Part shown: in pieces, positions 1 through 7,292 of the stretch
How the letters are laid out: each line of letters begins with the position of its first letter
Position numbering within the stretch: position 1 is the stretch's first letter
Assembly (NCBI GenBank): GCA_003694825.1
Contig: RFJS01000046.1
Coordinates: 1 to 16,905, forward strand
From: Verrucomicrobiota bacterium
GTDB taxonomy: Bacteria; Verrucomicrobiota; Verrucomicrobiia; Opitutales; Opitutaceae
DNA length: 16,905 nucleotides
Direction: 5' to 3'
The notes under the pieces: model-generated
The model's database searches: none
Seen by the model: the letters and a program-made list of their open reading frames with translations, nothing else
What the model was told of the DNA's origin: nothing
Made by a program: the position numbers and the translations under genes

Positions 1-1095
1 ACGTTGAAAGATGCTCGCAGAATCTCGTCTCCGATCGTCTTTTTTTGCGGCGGGAATGATCCCTGGGTCGACCTGACTGACGTTCAGGAAGTCGTCAATA
101 ATGCCAGGGACGCCGAAATTGTCGTAATCGAGGAGGCCAAACACGAGATCCGAGAGAACGCTTCTGCTTCGAAGAAGGCCTTTCGCGAGGTCGTTGCCAG
201 GGTCGTGAAGGAGGCGTGGGGGCTCGATACGCTGCCGAAAGAGGTTCGGAGTCCGGATCGGAAGGCGATGTTCGCCCAGAATCGAATCGAGCGGGAACGT
301 TTGCGGCAATCCACACGGGTTGATCACACGGAGGATCAGTTCTGGTCAGAGTATCTCGGGCGATACGTGTTGCTCGAACACGTCAAGGACTACAGCGAGT
401 ATATCGACTTGGTGTGTGATCTTGCGGGCGGGGATCTGGCAGAAAAAGTGGTCCTGGATGCCGGATGTGGAAACGGGATGCTTGGTGCTCGTCTCTTGTC
501 GAGGGCTGCGAGGGGCGGCCAGGAAATGCGCCCTGTTTACGTCGGACTCGATCTGACGAGGAGTGGTCTTCGCGACTCGATGAGGCGGCACTCAGAGATT
601 GAGCGGGGGTGGTTGCGAGCCGAGTTGTCAAACGGGTTGCGAGCTGCGGATTTCGCGTATTCGCAGGTTGACTTTGATCAACTGGGCGAGGCGACCGGAG
701 ACTGGTCGAAGTTGCGATTTGCCGATGAGACCTTCGATGTGGTCTTTTGCAGCCTTGTATTGTCCTATCTGAAAAGGCCGGAAGTTCTGGTTAGCGAATT
801 TCGGCGGATACTCAAGGCTGGTGGCGTTTGCATCGTTTCCAGCATGAAACCACACTGCGATGTGTCGATAATCTACAAAAACTTCGTCGAAACACGAGAG
901 ACGGAGGAGGACGTTCAATCGGCACGAAATCTGTTGAGTGGGGTGGGGCAGATTAAGCAGAAGGAAGATTTGGGGTTCTATACGTTTTATTCGGGAGAGG
1001 AGCTTGCGCGCCTGATGAAAGAGGCGGGGTTCCGTGACCCCCAGGTGTATCAATCCTTTGGTGGACAGGCTGTTGTTGTGCGTGCCCTCGCGTGA
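1..1095 (+). CDS. Alpha/beta hydrolase (C-terminal end) fused to SAM-dependent methyltransferase, 5' partial
   Basis: The frame is open through the left edge, so the gene begins outside the window; numbering here is from the TTG at 4. Residues 1-75 look like the last part of an alpha/beta hydrolase: a beta strand ending in GGNDPWV (catalytic Asp region) and a later AKHEI (catalytic His region). The nucleophile elbow would lie outside the window. Residues ~140-290 are a class I methyltransferase of the Methyltransf_11 type. Motif I is DAGCGNG at 152-158, and an FDVVFCSLVLSYL segment is followed by FRRILKAGGVCIVSS. The substrate is unknown; such hydrolase and methyltransferase activities occur in lipid or secondary-metabolite tailoring, but nothing here fixes that. 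The stop overlaps the next gene by GTGA (1092-1095), so the two are probably co-transcribed. GC is clearly lower than in the rest of the window. Confidence 0.8.
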   Translation, partial: TLKDARRISSPIVFFCGGNDPWVDLTDVQEVVNNARDAEIVVIEEAKHEIRENASASKKAFREVVARVVKEAWGLDTLPKEVRSPDRKAMFAQNRIERERLRQSTRVDHTEDQFWSEYLGRYVLLEHVKDYSEYIDLVCDLAGGDLAEKVVLDAGCGNGMLGARLLSRAARGGQEMRPVYVGLDLTRSGLRDSMRRHSEIERGWLRAELSNGLRAADFAYSQVDFDQLGEATGDWSKLRFADETFDVVFCSLVLSYLKRPEVLVSEFRRILKAGGVCIVSSMKPHCDVSIIYKNFVETRETEEDVQSARNLLSGVGQIKQKEDLGFYTFYSGEELARLMKEAGFRDPQVYQSFGGQAVVVRALA

Positions 1096-3200
1096 TCTTC
1101 TACTGCCTCATTACTGCTGTCATCAATACGGTGGCGAGTATTGTGCTCGGCAGCCTGGCGGTAATGCGCCGTCGCACGGGTGGTCCGAATCTGGAATTCG
1201 GTCTCTTTGTTGCTTCGGGAGCCCTGTGGTCGGGAAGTTACGCCTTGTGGCTATTGTCCTCTGAGCCGGAGTCGGCAGTCTTTTGGACAAAGGTATTGTC
1301 TGCTGCGGCCATCTTCGTGCCGGCGACGTATTTTTACTTTGTAGTGAATCTGCTCGGGCTGCGGCGTCGTCGGATGATTCGCGCGGGTTATGGCCTCGCG
1401 CTCGTCTTCTCTGTTTTGTCGATAGCCTCGGATATGATTGTGAGGGAAGTTGCGCCGATTGGCGGATTTCCCTTCTGGCCGCGCGCCGGTGTGCTATATC
1501 CGTTGTATTTGGTTTTCTTCTTCAGCTATCCGCTCGTCAGTTGGATTGAGCTTTATCGAGCGATGCGGCGCGCGGCGCACGCAAGGCGAAATCAGCTCAA
1601 ATACATTCTTTTCGCTACAACGCTCGGATTTATCGGAGGCGCTTTTAATTTCCCGTATTGGTATGAGCTGCCTATACCGCCCGTTGGCAACGGGTTGATC
1701 GTCCTCTACCTGGCGGGGGTGACATATGCGATTGTCGGCCTGCGATTGCTGGAGGTGAATTATGTAATTACAAAGATTGCAGCCTATGCGTTGATTGCGC
1801 TTCCGCTTTCAGTGATCTATCCAGTGGTTTTCGGCGGTTTGCTGGTTCTGACCAGTGAGCCGTCCACTGTTGTCCTTGCGTGGTTGCTCGCTTCGGTTCC
1901 GCTCAGTTACATGGGAGTTGTGATGATCCCGGTATTGCGAAGACGTGTGGATGGGATCCTCGAGCGAACAGTTTTGCGGCCCTACCTTTCCAGTCGGGAG
2001 CGGTTGCAGGCGTTCTTGGGGGAGATATCCTCCATCAAGGAGGAATCGCAGGTGTATCGGCGGGCGGCTGAGGAGGTGAGCGGCGCGCTGGAGGCGTTTT
2101 CCGTTTTTTACGTGCGGGGGGAGTTTGAATCGGATCTGCCGATTCGGGCGGCGCGACTGGTGCCACGCGGACTGTTGCTACCGGAGACAATGAGCCATGA
2201 GTCGCCGATCGTGCGGTTGCTGGCGTCGCGGCACCGGGGCGTGATCCTCGAGGAGTTGCGGGTGACGGACCCGCAGGCGTGGGAGGCGGTGCGCGAGGAA
2301 AAGGAACGGTTGCAGTTTGAAGTGGTCGTGCCCGTGCAGGCGGACGGTGTGCTGTTTGGCTTTCTCGGCATGGGGGCGCGGGCGCGCAATCAGTTCTATT
2401 CGGATGTGCATCTGTCGTTGCTCGACTCGGTTTGCCTGCAGATCGGGCTGCACGTGCGGGCGAGGCAGATCGAGCGCCGTGCGAATCAGGCGGAGAAACT
2501 CATCTCTCTGGGAACGCTGGCGGCAGGGCTGGCTCACGAGCTGCGCAACCCGCTCGTCTCGATCAAGACTTTCGCGATGTTGCTGGAGGAAAATGCCGGC
2601 GATCCGGAGTTTCACCGGGAATTCAGCGAGACGGTGATGCGCGATATCGGGCGAATCGAGAGCATCGTGGGCAACGTCTCGGCCTTTGCGGCGGATCAGA
2701 AGGTGGCATTCTCATGGATACGGCTTGAGGAGGTGGTGCAGGATGCCTACAAAATCGCCCGCAGTGCGTTTACCGATGGGCGGGTCGAGTTTGATTTCGA
2801 GCCGGCCGAGGTTCCGCTGGTTCACGGCAATCACAATCAGCTCACCCAGGTGGTTCTGAATATTTTCAACAATGCGGTGCAGGCGATCGCCGGACGCGAG
2901 GGCGCGCGCGTGAGTGTGCGCCTTGGCGTGCGGCATTCCGACGTATTTCAGAACGCGGTCGAGTTGAGGATTTCGGACAACGGGCCGGGCATCCCGCCGG
3001 AGATGGTGAAGCGGATTTTTGAACCGTTTACCACGACCAGGGACACGGGCGACCGAGAAAGAAAGACCGGGCTTGGCCTGGGGATGGCGCTGGCGAAACG
3101 CACGATCGACGGCCACAACGGCGTGATCCGTGTGGAGAGCGAGCTGGGGCGGGGCACGACCTTTACCATCCTTCTGCCATGCGGGGAGACACGGACATGA
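1092..3200 (+). CDS. Membrane sensor histidine kinase (multi-TM sensor, GAF-like, HisKA, HATPase)
   Basis: A 702-residue sensor kinase starting at GTG, which overlaps the preceding stop. The first ~280 residues contain about nine hydrophobic segments and resemble the 7TM-type N-terminal region of histidine kinases, placing the sensor in the inner membrane. Residues ~300-455 are a GAF-like cytoplasmic domain. The dimerisation/phosphotransfer helix carries the phospho-acceptor His482 in AHELRNPL. The ATP-binding domain shows the N box (NIFNNA, Asn593/594), the G1 box DNGPGIP at 629-635, an F box FEPFTTTRD and a G2 box GLGLGMA near 660. All kinase motifs are intact, so it should be active. The sequence is of the NtrB-like type and lacks the HDLKN motif of PrsK kinases. 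No DNA-binding response regulator follows; the next gene ends in a degenerate receiver. Base composition changes inside this gene near position 2040. The signal sensed is unknown. Confidence 0.92.
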   Translation: MIFYCLITAVINTVASIVLGSLAVMRRRTGGPNLEFGLFVASGALWSGSYALWLLSSEPESAVFWTKVLSAAAIFVPATYFYFVVNLLGLRRRRMIRAGYGLALVFSVLSIASDMIVREVAPIGGFPFWPRAGVLYPLYLVFFFSYPLVSWIELYRAMRRAAHARRNQLKYILFATTLGFIGGAFNFPYWYELPIPPVGNGLIVLYLAGVTYAIVGLRLLEVNYVITKIAAYALIALPLSVIYPVVFGGLLVLTSEPSTVVLAWLLASVPLSYMGVVMIPVLRRRVDGILERTVLRPYLSSRERLQAFLGEISSIKEESQVYRRAAEEVSGALEAFSVFYVRGEFESDLPIRAARLVPRGLLLPETMSHESPIVRLLASRHRGVILEELRVTDPQAWEAVREEKERLQFEVVVPVQADGVLFGFLGMGARARNQFYSDVHLSLLDSVCLQIGLHVRARQIERRANQAEKLISLGTLAAGLAHELRNPLVSIKTFAMLLEENAGDPEFHREFSETVMRDIGRIESIVGNVSAFAADQKVAFSWIRLEEVVQDAYKIARSAFTDGRVEFDFEPAEVPLVHGNHNQLTQVVLNIFNNAVQAIAGREGARVSVRLGVRHSDVFQNAVELRISDNGPGIPPEMVKRIFEPFTTTRDTGDRERKTGLGLGMALAKRTIDGHNGVIRVESELGRGTTFTILLPCGETRT
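3183..3189 (+). promoter_or_regulatory. Shine-Dalgarno site deciding the start of the GAF/PAS/receiver gene
   Basis: GGGGAGA lies seven bases before the ATG at 3197. That ATG overlaps the kinase stop as ATGA. It is preferred over the in-frame ATG at 3179, which has no comparable site. This is one of the few good ribosome-binding sites visible in the window. Confidence 0.6.
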
Positions 3201-4573
3201 GTCGGGTGGGTGAGCCGCAGGCGAAAGTGCGCGAGATCGCCGTTCCCGTTCTGCGGCGGCTGGCGGCGGCGATGCGCAGCGGGCGTTCGGTGGAGGAGCT
3301 ATTGGCGCGCATCAATGAGGCGGCGGTGCTTCTGCCCGGCCTGGGCGGGGCGAAGATTTCGACGGTCGGCGAGGAGATCGAGTTTTCGAGCGATCGACTG
3401 ACGGTGCCGCTGGTCGGGACGGAGGGGACGCTGGGGGTGATGCATCTGCCGCCCGAGGGCGGAGGGACTTTCGACGCCGGACAGTTGCAGATGGCGGCGG
3501 CGGTGGCGGATGCCGTATCGGCGGTGGTCGAACAGTTTGAGCGTGCTCGTGGCCAGGCGGCGTCGCTGGCGTTGCTCGAGACGGCGCTGAATGGCTTGCC
3601 GGTCGGCATTGTCTGTTTCGACGAGTCGAATCGCCGGCTCTATGCGAATGACCGCGCCGGCGCCTATCTGGGCGGGGCTGTTCCGGAGAGCTGGGATGGC
3701 GTTTGGGAACAACTGGCGCCGGAGGCCCGTCGCGAGCCGGGGGCGGACTTTGTGGTGCAGAATGGCGTGCACTTGCTGCATGTCGTGGCCCGGCAACGCA
3801 ATGATGGCGGACCTCGCGCGGTGGTTCTGACAGACATCGCGGCCCGGGCGGCCGCGTTTGTCGACGGCGTGACGGTGGATGTGCAGCGTTCGGCGCAATC
3901 CGGGACAGCGCTGACCTTCGCCATTGTCGCGGCCGGGCCGAATTCCCCGGAAGCGCTCGCGTTGGTGGAATCGCTGCAGGCTCATTTGCCGGCGGGGTCG
4001 CGGGTCGGACCGCTGACGGCGGAGTCGGCCGGCGTGGCGGTGCAGGGCGTGTCGCCGACGTCGCTGCAGGCTTTGATCCGGGAGCACTGCCGCTCGCAAA
4101 AGTTGCGGGGGCTGCGTGTCGGGGTGGCGGCATTGCGATCGGGGACGGAAACGGCGGAGCGGCTGATGGCCCGGGCATCGGCCCGGCTGCAGGCGGCCGA
4201 CGAGACTCCGCGGCCGGATGTTTTCGTCGCCGACCGTTCGAAGGCGGTGGCGGAGGCACTGGCGGTGGCGTTGCACCGGAGCTGCCGCGTGACGGTGGGA
4301 GCGCCCGATGAGGAGGGGATGGGCCTGCTGGCGGAGCACCCCTTTGACGGCCTGTTTCTCGAGCTGCCGGAGCCTGGCGCACAGGGTCTCGATCGCTGGG
4401 TGCGCCGGGCGATCGAGCTTCAGCCGGCGGCCCGACCATTCTTTGTCACGGAGCTGCCGGGGCCGTGGGATCTCGCCGACCTGGCCCTGCCCGAGGCGCC
4501 GGTATTCAGGAAACCATTCGCGGTTCGCGAAGTGCGGGAGACAGTCAGCCGTGTGTTGACGGTGGGCGAGTGA
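3197..4573 (+). CDS. GAF/PAS signalling protein with degenerate C-terminal receiver domain
   Basis: A 458-residue soluble protein with no membrane segment or signal peptide. Residues ~15-115 look like a GAF domain. Residues ~125-220 look like a PAS domain, with LPVGIVCFDESNRRLYAN as the core strand pair. Residues ~225-330 are weakly like an eroded GGDEF fold (a strand FAIVAAG, later LRVGVAAL followed by a helix) with no GGDEF motif. Residues ~341-455 have receiver topology: an acidic Asp346 after the first strand, LFLELPEP where a receiver has the phospho-acceptor, and the conserved Lys439-Pro440 pair in FRKPF. The acceptor position is Glu389, so classical phosphorylation is unlikely. Translational coupling to the kinase gene suggests it works with that kinase, as an adaptor or modulator rather than a transcription factor, since no output domain follows. 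An extended start at 3179 would add six residues. Confidence 0.75.
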   Translation: MSRVGEPQAKVREIAVPVLRRLAAAMRSGRSVEELLARINEAAVLLPGLGGAKISTVGEEIEFSSDRLTVPLVGTEGTLGVMHLPPEGGGTFDAGQLQMAAAVADAVSAVVEQFERARGQAASLALLETALNGLPVGIVCFDESNRRLYANDRAGAYLGGAVPESWDGVWEQLAPEARREPGADFVVQNGVHLLHVVARQRNDGGPRAVVLTDIAARAAAFVDGVTVDVQRSAQSGTALTFAIVAAGPNSPEALALVESLQAHLPAGSRVGPLTAESAGVAVQGVSPTSLQALIREHCRSQKLRGLRVGVAALRSGTETAERLMARASARLQAADETPRPDVFVADRSKAVAEALAVALHRSCRVTVGAPDEEGMGLLAEHPFDGLFLELPEPGAQGLDRWVRRAIELQPAARPFFVTELPGPWDLADLALPEAPVFRKPFAVREVRETVSRVLTVGE

Positions 4574-5543
4574 GTGCCGCCATGGTGCTGAAGAGTTCGT
4601 GAATGACGTCCTCGAGGGGGATTTCCTCGACGGTGATGTCGAGCACGTTGCCCGTCGCGAGGATCTGCTGACAGGCGCTGACGACGCGCTCCGAGGGGAC
4701 TTCGAGGGCGATTTCGCCGGGAGCGGCTTCGAGCGGGGTGCCCGGAGCCTGCCAATTGTCGGGCCAGTGCCCTTCGGCGGGGCGGAAGCGAATCACCTTG
4801 CGCGCCGGGCCCGCATCGAGGCGGTCGAGACCGCCGTCGTAGATCTTGCGGCCGTGGTCGATGACGATGACGCGTTCGCAGAGTTCCTTGATGTCGGCCA
4901 TGTAGTGGCTGGTGAGCAGGATGGTGGTGCGATGGCGGCGGTTGTATTCGCGCAGGAAACGCCGAACGGCGCGCTGGCTGACGACGTCGAGGCCGATCGT
5001 GGGCTCGTCGAGAAAGAGGACGCGCGGGCCGTGCAACAGGGCGGCGATCAGCTCCATCTTCATGCGTTCGCCGAGGGAGAGTTCGCGCACCATCACGTTG
5101 AGCTTGCCGGTGACGTCCAGCAGGGTGGCGAGCTCGTCGAGCCGTTGTTGAAAGAGGGGTCTGGGGATGCCGTAGATGTGCCGCAGCAGCTGGAAGGATT
5201 CGAGCGCGGGGAGGTCCCACCAGAGCTGGTTTTTCTGGCCGAGCACGAGGGCGAAGATGCGCCTGTATTCGTTTTTTCGTTCGCGGGGGATGAAGCCGGC
5301 GACCGTCACGTGACCGGAGGTCGGGTGGATGAGGCCGGCGAGCATTTTGAGGGTGGTGGTTTTTCCGGCTCCATTGGGGCCGAGGAAGCCGACGAATTCT
5401 CCCTCGCGGATGGTGAATGAGATGTCTCTGGCGGCGGCGATTTCCTCGAACTCGCGATGAAACAGACCGAGAACGCCGCCCCAGAAACCGGGACGTTTCT
5501 TGTAGGTGCGGAAGACGCGGGTGAGATTTTCGGCTTCGATCAT
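4545..5543 (-). CDS. ABC-2 type transport system ATP-binding protein (COG4586-like)
   Basis: A 332-residue ABC ATPase. Walker A GPNGAGKT is at 55-62, the Q-loop Gln103 sits in GQKNQLWWDLP, the signature is LSLGER at 155-160, Walker B with its Glu is VLFLDEP at 175-181, and the H-loop is His213. The family resemblance is to the uncharacterised ABC-2 exporters of the COG4586 type, based on the long N-terminal lead-in before the first strand, the QLWWDLP segment and the ~90-residue C-terminal extension. Those ATPases normally work with two membrane permeases encoded next door; none is present in this window. The ATG overlaps the surE stop by 4 bases, so it is the last gene of the - strand operon. 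Its final 29 bases overlap the end of the convergent GAF/PAS gene. Substrate and transport direction are unknown; export is the usual mode of the class. Confidence 0.88.
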   Translation of the reverse strand: MIEAENLTRVFRTYKKRPGFWGGVLGLFHREFEEIAAARDISFTIREGEFVGFLGPNGAGKTTTLKMLAGLIHPTSGHVTVAGFIPRERKNEYRRIFALVLGQKNQLWWDLPALESFQLLRHIYGIPRPLFQQRLDELATLLDVTGKLNVMVRELSLGERMKMELIAALLHGPRVLFLDEPTIGLDVVSQRAVRRFLREYNRRHRTTILLTSHYMADIKELCERVIVIDHGRKIYDGGLDRLDAGPARKVIRFRPAEGHWPDNWQAPGTPLEAAPGEIALEVPSERVVSACQQILATGNVLDITVEEIPLEDVIHELFSTMAALTRPPSTHG

Positions 5544-6382
5544 GCGGGCGGGGAGGGACGGCTGTCGACCGGACCGAAAGCTGGGCATTCGAGACGGCCG
5601 AGATTGCCGTAGTCGAGGATGGAGTGGCTGGCGAGCCCGGCCTCGAGGCATTCGCGGTCGGTGCGCCACCCGGTGGGTTCCTCGCCGCCGATGTTGAAGG
5701 CGAAGCCGAAACCGTCGCGCCGTTCGCTGTGACGGGAGAACAGCGGGCCGGCGCGCAGCGGGGCGGGGATGGTGCGGTGCAGGCGCGTCTTCGCGGTGGT
5801 TTGCGGGGGGAAGTTCAGGTTGTGGACGAGGAAGTCTCCGGAAAGCGGGAGCGCGGCGACGCGCCGACACAGTTCGGCCGTATGGTCGGCGGCGGCAGTG
5901 AGGGCGGCGGCGACGTTCGGCGGCAGGGGGGCATCCGGCGCCGCTTCGCTGACCCGGGCGAAATCGTCGGGAAGGAGGCGAAGGGAGGCGGCGACGGCGT
6001 GGGTGCCGTGCAGGGCGCCCTCGAGGGCGCCGCCGACCGTTCCGGAGGCGAGGATGAGGGGGAGGCCGGCGTTGCTGCCGATGTTGATGCCGGAGACAAC
6101 GAGGCGGATCGGTGTCTCGACGAGGTGTCCGAGCGCGAGGTTGACGCAGTCGGCGGGTGTGCCGGCGACGGCCCATGCCGGGCAGCCGAAGCGCTCGTCC
6201 GGGCACCGGGAGGCGTCGATGGAACCGGTGCGCGTCATGGCCTTGCTGATCCAGCTGCGCTGCCCATCGGGCGCGACGATATGGGCGTCGAAGTCGTGCT
6301 GGAGCAGGGCCCGGACGAGCGCGGCGAGAAACGGCGAGTCGATGCCGTCGTCGTTGGTGATGAGGATGGAGTGTTTCGCCAT
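5540..6382 (-). CDS. surE: 5'/3'-nucleotidase SurE
   Basis: A 280-residue survival protein SurE homologue, a cytoplasmic metal-dependent phosphatase that removes phosphate from nucleoside 5'- and 3'-monophosphates. The signature motifs are present: ITNDDGI near the N-terminus (metal ligands Asp11 and Asp12), APDGQRS with Ser43, GTPADCV at 74-80, VVSGINIGSN with Asn100, and SGTVGGALEG at 113-122. The usual Tyr before SGTVG is Ala here. Length is at the upper end for the family. The start chosen is the ATG just before the first strand; an in-frame ATG five codons upstream (6397) is also possible, and neither has a clear ribosome-binding site. surE is more often found with pcm or rpoS, so its place after two creatininase-family genes and a peptide importer is unusual. 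Confidence 0.93.
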   Translation of the reverse strand: MAKHSILITNDDGIDSPFLAALVRALLQHDFDAHIVAPDGQRSWISKAMTRTGSIDASRCPDERFGCPAWAVAGTPADCVNLALGHLVETPIRLVVSGINIGSNAGLPLILASGTVGGALEGALHGTHAVAASLRLLPDDFARVSEAAPDAPLPPNVAAALTAAADHTAELCRRVAALPLSGDFLVHNLNFPPQTTAKTRLHRTIPAPLRAGPLFSRHSERRDGFGFAFNIGGEEPTGWRTDRECLEAGLASHSILDYGNLGRLECPAFGPVDSRPSPPA

Positions 6383-6464
6383 GAAATGCCGCACCATGGC
6401 GGCTGGGGCCGGTGGCGGCAACGGCGTTCGCCGGGTCCGCGGCGGTGAGGGGCGCGGGCGTTGC

Positions 6465-7292
6465 TTACTTTCGCCGGGCTTCGGTGACGAGGCGCAGCAG
6501 TTCCTCGGCGAGCGAGCGGGCGCAGGCTTTGAACCATTCGCGCCCTTCGGCTTCGGTGGCGCCGCGGGGATCGCCGATGACGCCGCTGCGGGAGACGTCG
6601 GCGGTCGTCCAGCTGAGGGCGGCCGGCCCCTTGAAGGCACGCACTTCGCCGGTGCGTAGCGAGGCGGGCGGATACTCGGCGACGGCACGCTCCATCCGGA
6701 CCAGGTGGGGAACGGTGGCGAGCATCATGGCGGTTTCGAAGTGTCCGGCGTGGATGCCGTATTCGGCCTCGCGCTCGTCGAGAGGGGGGCGCCATTTCGG
6801 CGCGATCATGCACGCGTTCATATGCAGCGTGGTCTGAATCTCGCGCAGGGTGGCGATGATCGTGGCGGAGTTTCCGCCATGCGTGCGCAGGACGGCGATG
6901 GTGCGGAAGCCGAGGTCGTGGATCTGGCGGGCGGAGGCCAGCAGGAGGCGGCGAAAGGTCTGGGGGGAGAGGGAGATGGTTCCGGGAAAGCCGAGGTGTT
7001 CGTCGCTGATGCCGTAGTTGATCGATGGCGCCAGGTAGATCGGCGCCCGGGCGGGGAGAAACTCACAGACGTCGCGCATCAGGGCGAGACCGTAGGTGGT
7101 GTCCATGCCGAGGGGCAGATGGGGACCATGTTGCTCGACCGATCCGGTGGGAATGACGACGACAGCGCGGTGCTTCGAGGGCAGCGCCTCGATCTCGGCC
7201 AGCGACATGGCGGGCAGATAGCGGTTGTGGCAGGCGAGGTGCTCGGAGCCGTCGGGGCCGACCGTGAGGGGACGTTTTCGGGCGCGTTTCAT
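6465..7292 (-). CDS. Creatininase-family metallohydrolase
   Basis: A 275-residue member of the creatininase / creatinine amidohydrolase family, which uses two divalent metals to hydrolyse cyclic or linear amide bonds. Known members include creatininase, the mycofactocin peptidase MftE and FAPy deformylase. The metal-binding segment PTGSVEQHGPHLPLGMD supplies Glu53, His55 and Asp64. A second segment, RTHGGN, supplies His138, and HAGHFET contains Glu186, the likely further ligand. The enzyme therefore looks catalytically complete. The start ATG overlaps the stop of the preceding paralogue (ATGA, 7289-7292). Whether creatinine is the substrate cannot be told; the operon with a peptide importer favours an amide or peptide bond in an imported compound, which is inference. 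An 82-base gap separates it from surE. Confidence 0.88.
   Translation of the reverse strand: MKRARKRPLTVGPDGSEHLACHNRYLPAMSLAEIEALPSKHRAVVVIPTGSVEQHGPHLPLGMDTTYGLALMRDVCEFLPARAPIYLAPSINYGISDEHLGFPGTISLSPQTFRRLLLASARQIHDLGFRTIAVLRTHGGNSATIIATLREIQTTLHMNACMIAPKWRPPLDEREAEYGIHAGHFETAMMLATVPHLVRMERAVAEYPPASLRTGEVRAFKGPAALSWTTADVSRSGVIGDPRGATEAEGREWFKACARSLAEELLRLVTEARRK

Noticed and set aside
1092..3200. Assignment of the kinase as PrsK of the PEP-CTERM/exosortase system, suggested by its length and many membrane segments
   Set aside because: The phosphotransfer motif is AHELRNPL rather than the HDLKN type, and no exosortase or PEP-CTERM gene is present.
3299..4439. Two overlapping - strand frames of 346 and 375 codons opposite the GAF/PAS gene
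   Set aside because: The translations are Arg/Pro/His/Ala-rich low complexity, while the + strand frame has a good ribosome-binding site, coupling to the kinase and recognisable domains.
5544..6206. N-terminal extension of the ABC-2 ATPase frame up to 6206
   Set aside because: The extra 221 codons are Arg/Pro-rich, lie antiparallel to nothing functional and overlap surE in another frame. The ATG at 5543 gives the normal family start and overlaps the surE stop.
6383..6688. N-terminal extension of the surE frame into the creatininase gene
   Set aside because: SurE proteins begin just before the NDDG strand; the upstream stretch is Pro/Arg/Ser-rich and overlaps the real creatininase coding sequence.
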